This document shows positions 6,750 through 10,470 of a stretch of 10,470 nucleotides of DNA, in pieces. Position 1 is the first letter of the stretch, and each line of letters starts with the position of its first letter. The translations under genes were made by a program, and so were the position numbers. Source of the stretch: Acidobacteriota bacterium (GTDB lineage Bacteria > Acidobacteriota > Terriglobia > Terriglobales > SCQP01); contig JAKAOE010000027.1 in NCBI GenBank assembly GCA_021823305.1, forward strand, positions 1 through 10,470. Direction: 5' to 3'. The notes beneath the pieces are model-generated. The model worked only from the letters and a program-made list of their open reading frames with translations, was not told where the DNA came from and searched no databases.

Positions 6750-7445
6750 TTAGCCCTTGCGCACGGTGCGGCGCTCGATCGGCTTGCGGTAGCCGGCGCC
6801 CAGCACGATGCGGTGTACGTAGATCGCCGGGGTGACGATGGAGTCGGCGTCGAGGCCGCCGGGCGGCAGCAGCTCTTCGACCTCGGCGATGGTGACATGC
6901 GCCGCGGTGGCCATCACCGGGTTGAAGTTGCGCGCGGTTTTGCGATAGGTGAGGTTGCCCCAGCGGTCCCCGCGAAACGCCTTGACCAGCGCGAAATCGG
7001 CCTTCAGCCAGCGCTCCATCAGGTAAACGCGGCCGTCGAACTCGCGCGTCTCCTTGCCCTCGGCGACCACCGTGCCCACCCCGGCCGGGGTGAAGAAGGC
7101 GGGGATGCCGGCGCCGGCGGCGCGGATGCGCTCGGCGAAGGTGCCCTGCGGCAGCAACTCGGTCTCCAGCTCGCCGGACCGGGCCTTTTCCTCGAAGATG
7201 GCGTTTTCGCCGACGTAGGTCGAGATCATCTTCTTGATCTGTCCGGCGGCGAGCATGACGCCAATGCCTTCGTGGTCGGTGCCGGCATTGTTGCTGATGA
7301 TGGTCAGGTTGCGCCGTCCGAGCTCAAAGAGGGCGGTGATCAGGTTTTCCGGGTTGCCGCAGAGCCCGAAGCCGCCGATCATGACAGTGGCTCCGTTGGG
7401 GATGTCGGCCACGGCCGCGGCGGCGCTGGCGACGGTCTTGTCCAT
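6750..7445 (-). CDS. scoA: 3-oxoacid CoA-transferase, subunit A
   Basis: The alpha subunit partnering the downstream gene, together a heteromeric ketoacid CoA-transferase. It is 231 residues, full length for the family. ATVMIGGFGLCGNPENLI at 19-36 holds the glycine-rich CoA-binding loop, SNNAGTDHEGIG (51-62) is a strongly conserved block, and GNLTYRKTARNFNPVMATAA (163-182) is the typical C-terminal segment. The ATG at 7445 is the only good start, since no in-frame alternative lies just upstream. It has only a weak GAAG ribosome-binding site. A TACCAT hexamer (7455-7460, minus strand) nine bases before the ATG might be a -10, giving a very short leader. It is divergent from the short-chain dehydrogenase over 61 bases, so both promoters share that gap. 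This A-B order and tight spacing is standard for scoAB. Confidence 0.95.
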   Translation of the reverse strand: MDKTVASAAAAVADIPNGATVMIGGFGLCGNPENLITALFELGRRNLTIISNNAGTDHEGIGVMLAAGQIKKMISTYVGENAIFEEKARSGELETELLPQGTFAERIRAAGAGIPAFFTPAGVGTVVAEGKETREFDGRVYLMERWLKADFALVKAFRGDRWGNLTYRKTARNFNPVMATAAHVTIAEVEELLPPGGLDADSIVTPAIYVHRIVLGAGYRKPIERRTVRKG

Positions 7446-7494
7446 GGCTTCTTCATGGTACCGTGAGCACGGACGCTTTGGGGCGGCGAGGACA

Positions 7495-7500
7495 TAGAAT
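7495..7500 (+). promoter_or_regulatory. possible -10 element of a leaderless transcript
   Basis: TAGAAT (five of six to TATAAT) ends six bases before the ATG at 7507, so the predicted transcription start coincides with the start codon. A GAGGA at 7488-7492 is 14 bases from the ATG, too far for normal ribosome binding. No clear -35 is seen. The layout matches that at 2424-2429. Confidence 0.42.
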
Positions 7501-7506
7501 CAAGCG

Positions 7507-8235
7507 ATGGATCTTAAGGATCGGGTGACACTGGTCACCGGCTCGGCCCGCGGCTTGGGGCGCGCCACCGCCGAGGTCCTGGCCCGGGCGGGAGCGCGTG
7601 TGGGGGCGCACCGGCGCGAAGACGGCGAGTTCGCCGGCGATCTTAGCCGGCCCGAGACCGCGGAGGCGCTGGTGGCGCGGGTGGTGGCGCGCTTCGGGCG
7701 GATGGACTACCTGGTCAATAACGCTGCGCTGACGCCTGCCAACCCGCTACGCCGGGCCGCCGGGGCCGCCGCCAGTTTCCAGCGTGCCGATGCCGAGCAG
7801 GGCTTCGACGCGGCGCTCTTCGACCAGACCATGGCGGTGAACCTGCGCGCACCGCTGCAGCTTGCGCTTGCCGCCGCGCCGCACGGCCTGCAAGCCGTGG
7901 TCAACGTCGGTAGCGGCAGCACCGAGCGCGGCGACGGCAGTTCGGTCTACTTCGTCCTGAGCAAGGGCGCCATCCCCACGCTCACTCGTTACCTGGCGCG
8001 TCGGTTGGCCCCGGCGGTGCGGGTGAACGCGCTGATGCCCGGCCTGTTTGCCACCGAACAGCTCGCCGGGCGCGGCGAAAGTTTCCAGCCGCTGCAGGAA
8101 GAGGTCATCCGCCGCACCCCGATGGGTCGGCTGGGTAAGCCCGAGGAAGCCGCCGAAGTCATCCTCTATTTGCTCGCCGGCAACCGCTTCATTACTGGCG
8201 AGGTGCTCTCCCTCGATGGTGGCTGGCATCTGTAA
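7507..8235 (+). CDS. short-chain dehydrogenase/reductase with atypical active site
   Basis: A 242-residue SDR-fold protein. TGSARGLG at 11-18 is the TGxxxGxG dinucleotide loop, AHRRE at 34-38 suggests NADP preference, NNAA at 71-74 is the NNAG-type motif, Asn112 (VNLRAP) is the helix-4 asparagine, RVNALMPG (172-179) follows the active site, and LSLDGGW (235-241) is the usual C-terminal end. Classical SDRs use Ser, then Tyr 13 residues later, then Lys four after that. Here Ser136 and Lys153 fit, but the Tyr position is Phe149; the nearest tyrosine is Tyr148, one residue early. The region after strand 2 is short, and an Ala/Arg-rich insertion of about 15 residues (82-97) follows NNAA. Being divergent from scoA might suggest a link to ketoacid metabolism, but I cannot assign a substrate, and activity is doubtful. 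Confidence 0.88.
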   Translation: MDLKDRVTLVTGSARGLGRATAEVLARAGARVGAHRREDGEFAGDLSRPETAEALVARVVARFGRMDYLVNNAALTPANPLRRAAGAAASFQRADAEQGFDAALFDQTMAVNLRAPLQLALAAAPHGLQAVVNVGSGSTERGDGSSVYFVLSKGAIPTLTRYLARRLAPAVRVNALMPGLFATEQLAGRGESFQPLQEEVIRRTPMGRLGKPEEAAEVILYLLAGNRFITGEVLSLDGGWHL

Positions 8236-8236
8236 A

Positions 8237-8268
8237 GCTGCGGCGTGCCCGGCCGCACAACCCGCAGC
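8237..8268 (+). terminator. possible hairpin after the dehydrogenase gene
   Basis: GCTGCGG (8237-8243) is perfectly complementary to CCGCAGC (8262-8268), with an 18-base loop that contains a small inner GTGC/GCAC pairing. It begins one base after the stop codon. The bases after it (CTCCTTTATC) are only mildly T-rich, so a classical intrinsic terminator is not proven. Confidence 0.35.
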
Positions 8269-8274
8269 GACTCC

Positions 8275-8303
8275 TTTATCCCGCGCGCCGAATCCTGTAT
8301 GCT
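8275..8303 (+). promoter_or_regulatory. weak putative promoter for the mannosidase gene
   Basis: TATGCT at 8298-8303 fits a -10, with a poor -35 (TTTATC, 8275-8280) 17 bases upstream. Transcription from near 8310 would leave a leader of about 18 bases carrying the GGAAGGAA ribosome-binding site. Confidence 0.3.
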
Positions 8304-8310
8304 TGCGCCG

Positions 8311-8318
8311 GGAAGGAA
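8311..8318 (+). promoter_or_regulatory. Shine-Dalgarno site of the mannosidase gene
   Basis: GGAAGGAA lies nine bases before the ATG at 8328 and supports that start, which also gives the encoded protein a clean signal peptide. Confidence 0.6.
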
Positions 8319-8327
8319 CCTGTCACC

Positions 8328-10470
8328 ATGCGCACCTGTTTCGCCGCCGGCTGTGCCTTGCTGCTCTCCCTGGGCGCCAGCGCCCAAACGCATCAGCCCG
8401 CCGGCCCGCCGGCCGCGGGCGCACCGCCGGTTGTGCTGGCGCAGATCAGCAAACAGCCGCCGCCGGGCGCGCCCGACCTGACCACCACGCCGACGTTGTT
8501 CGTGGTCGGCTATGCCCACTTGGATACGCAGTGGCGCTGGGACTACCCGCTGGTGATTGACCAGTACCTCAAGCACACCCTCGACGCCAACTTCGCGCTC
8601 TTCCGGAAGTACCCGCATTACATCTTCGACTTCACCGGCTCGAACCGTTACGGCATGTTCAAGGAGTACTATCCCCACCGCTGGGCCCAGCTGAAGAAGT
8701 ACGTTGCCGAGGGACGCTGGTTTCCGGGCGGCGCGTCGGTGGAGGAGAACGACGTCAACAGCCCCAACGCCGAGAGCATCATCCGCCAGGTGCTCTACGG
8801 CAATGAGTTCTTCCGCAAGGAGTTCGGCAAGTCTGCGGTGGATTACATGCTGCCCGACTGCTTCGGCTTTCCCGCCAGCCTGCCCAGCATCCTCAGCCAC
8901 GCCGGCCTGATCGGATTTTCGACGCAGAAGCTCAACGCCGCCTGGCAGCCGGCGGCGCGCGTGGGGGGGCCGGACTCGCCCGAGAAGACGCCGGAAGGCA
9001 TTCCGTTCAACGTCGGCGTCTGGACCGGCCCCGACGGCCATAGCATCATCGCCGCCCTCAACCCCGGCTCCTACGACGGCGGCGTGCACAGCGACCTGAG
9101 CAAGGATCCGCTCACCCGGCTGGCGCCCTATGGCCAGGGCCTCGATCCGGTGACGATTGATGGCCGCCTGACCGGCCTCTACACGGACTATCACTATGTG
9201 GGCACCGGCGACATCGGCGGCGCGCCCGACGAGGAGTCGGTGAAGATCATGGAAGCGATCATGGACAAGCAGCCCATCTCGCTCCCCTGGCCGCGCGTGC
9301 GCCGCCGCTACGGCCAGCCGGCGCCGCCGCCGCGCCCGCCCAGGCCGGCGGTCATGGTGGGCGACGGGCCGGTTCATGTCCAGTGGTCGGATGACGACAC
9401 CATGTTCCTGGACATGAAGAACGATAACCTCGCGCGCCTGCCCCGCTATACCGGCGATCTTGAGCTGATCAATCACTCCGCCGGTTCGCTGACCTCGGAG
9501 GCCGAACACAAGCGCTGGAACCGCGAAAACGAGATCCTGGCCAACGCCGCCGAAGAAGCCTCGGTCGGCGCCACGCTGCTCGGCGGCCGCTATCCCCAGC
9601 GGCGGTTGACGCATGCCTGGCGGTTGCTGCTCGGCGGCCAGTTCCACGACATCATGGCAGGCACCGCCGACGCCTCGGCCTACACCTATTCCTGGAACGA
9701 CGACATCATCGCCTCCAACCAGTTCGCCTCGGTGCTCACCGCCTCGAGCGACGCCATTGTCCGCCACATGGACACCGATGTCGCCGGTGTGCCGGTGGTG
9801 ATCTTCAACTCGCTCAACATCGCGCGCCAGGATCCGGTGGCGGTGCGCATCGCCTGGCCTTCGGGCCGGACGCCGGCGGCGGTGCGCGTCACCGGACCCG
9901 GCGGCCGCGCCGTGCCGGCGCAGCTTGACCGCGACGGCCGTGTGGTCTTCATCGCCGATGTCCCCGCCACCGGCTACGCCGTCTATGGCGTCGCGCCGGC
10001 GGCGCGGGCAATACCCTCGACGCTGCGCGTCACCCCCGGCTCGATCGAGAACGCGCGCTACCGGGTCACGCTCAACGCCGCCGGCGATGTGGCCGGCATC
10101 TACGACAAGCAGTTGCACCGCGAGCTGCTGCGCGCGCCGATGCGGTTGTCGTTCCAGACCGAGCGGCCCACCGTCTGGCCGGCCTGGAACATGGATTGGG
10201 ACGATCAGGCGGCGCCGCCGCGCGCCTACGTCTCCGGTCCGGCGAAGATCAGCATTCTGGAAAACGGGCCGGCACGCGTGGCGCTGCGGATCGTGCGCGA
10301 TTCCCAGGGTTCGCATTTCGTGCAGACCGTGAGCCTGGCCGCCGGCGACGCCGGCAATCGCGTCGTGTTCGGCGCCGGCGTGGACTGGAAGACGCCGGCC
10401 TCGGCGCTGATGGCCGACTTCCCGCTCACCGCCTCCGACCCGGTGGCGACCTACAGTTGGGACATCAGAT
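8328..10470 (+). CDS. secreted glycoside hydrolase family 38 alpha-mannosidase (3' truncated by window)
   Basis: The frame stays open from the ATG at 8328 to the window end, giving 714 residues; family members of this type usually run to about 1000. A signal peptide (hydrophobic 5-17, ASAQ at 18-21) indicates export, so it likely trims alpha-mannosides from glycans or mannans outside the cytoplasm. GYAHLDTQWRWDY (61-73) supplies zinc ligands His64 and Asp66. LPDCFGFPASLP places Asp177 as nucleophile and zinc ligand, and QFHDIMAGT supplies His440. The spacings between these residues are close to those recalled for Golgi mannosidase II. GTGDIGGAP holds Asp295, a candidate acid/base. A Pro/Arg-rich stretch at 331-340 follows the catalytic domain, then the helical domain, and from about 488 the beta-sandwich region with ENARYRV and GIYDK. 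A long antisense frame (8166-10316) is a GC artefact. Linkage specificity is unknown. Confidence 0.93.
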   Translation, partial: MRTCFAAGCALLLSLGASAQTHQPAGPPAAGAPPVVLAQISKQPPPGAPDLTTTPTLFVVGYAHLDTQWRWDYPLVIDQYLKHTLDANFALFRKYPHYIFDFTGSNRYGMFKEYYPHRWAQLKKYVAEGRWFPGGASVEENDVNSPNAESIIRQVLYGNEFFRKEFGKSAVDYMLPDCFGFPASLPSILSHAGLIGFSTQKLNAAWQPAARVGGPDSPEKTPEGIPFNVGVWTGPDGHSIIAALNPGSYDGGVHSDLSKDPLTRLAPYGQGLDPVTIDGRLTGLYTDYHYVGTGDIGGAPDEESVKIMEAIMDKQPISLPWPRVRRRYGQPAPPPRPPRPAVMVGDGPVHVQWSDDDTMFLDMKNDNLARLPRYTGDLELINHSAGSLTSEAEHKRWNRENEILANAAEEASVGATLLGGRYPQRRLTHAWRLLLGGQFHDIMAGTADASAYTYSWNDDIIASNQFASVLTASSDAIVRHMDTDVAGVPVVIFNSLNIARQDPVAVRIAWPSGRTPAAVRVTGPGGRAVPAQLDRDGRVVFIADVPATGYAVYGVAPAARAIPSTLRVTPGSIENARYRVTLNAAGDVAGIYDKQLHRELLRAPMRLSFQTERPTVWPAWNMDWDDQAAPPRAYVSGPAKISILENGPARVALRIVRDSQGSHFVQTVSLAAGDAGNRVVFGAGVDWKTPASALMADFPLTASDPVATYSWDIR

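Noticed and set aside
6060..7466. 468-codon plus-strand frame over scoB and scoA
   Set aside because: The minus strand encodes both CoA-transferase subunits with catalytic motifs; the plus frame is a shadow rich in His, Gly and Asp.
7507..8235. 3-hydroxybutyrate dehydrogenase completing a ketone-body operon with scoAB
   Set aside because: The position next to scoA is suggestive, but the protein shows no specific hydroxybutyrate dehydrogenase signature, is on the other strand, and lacks the canonical catalytic Tyr.
8166..10316. 716-codon open frame on the minus strand opposite the mannosidase
   Set aside because: The plus-strand frame has clear family 38 motifs across the whole region. The antisense product is Arg/His/Gly-rich with no recognisable domain, as expected for a high-GC shadow frame.

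Overview
The window is a GC-rich (roughly two-thirds G+C by eye), densely coding bacterial chromosome segment. It holds nine protein genes and no stretch above about 100 bases without a gene. I see no tRNA, rRNA, CRISPR array, insertion sequence, integrase or phage gene. The best lineage guess is Acidobacteriota. The M48-like secreted protein at 723-2342 has the length and sequence landmarks I associate with a group common in that phylum, and small secreted proteins opening with an L-x-x-G-T beta motif, like the pair at 4796-6063, are also frequent there. This is recall of protein families, not a database result.

Layout, left to right. On the minus strand lie a secreted M48-type metallopeptidase homologue (723-2342) and, 11 bases after it, an AlkA-type 3-methyladenine DNA glycosylase (58-711). 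A 93-base divergent gap separates them from a plus-strand pair: a YtcJ-type amidohydrolase (2436-4046) overlapping by four bases an F420-reductase-family NADP oxidoreductase (4043-4696). A promoter-bearing gap of about 100 bases follows. Next come two tandem, clearly paralogous secreted proteins (4796-5395 and 5419-6063), which end convergently against the minus-strand CoA-transferase genes scoB and scoA (6081-7445). Divergent from scoA across 61 bases is a short-chain dehydrogenase (7507-8235). After a 92-base gap with a possible hairpin and promoter comes a secreted family 38 alpha-mannosidase (8328 onward), cut by the window end.

How the genes work together. Three adjacent pairs look like real units: M48-like plus glycosylase, amidohydrolase plus oxidoreductase (translationally coupled), and scoA plus scoB (two subunits of one enzyme). 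The rest looks like ordinary housekeeping and scavenging: ketoacid activation, polysaccharide or glycan trimming, and base-excision repair.

Most notable observations. (1) The M48-like protein reads HELGR where HExxH is expected, so one zinc-ligand histidine is lost. (2) The dehydrogenase has Phe where the SDR catalytic Tyr should be, with a Tyr one residue upstream. (3) The tandem secreted paralogues share conserved flanks around a divergent central segment. (4) Two genes have a TANNNT hexamer exactly six bases before the ATG, a layout compatible with leaderless mRNA. I found no convincing sign of a new multi-gene system such as a defence island or a biosynthetic cluster.
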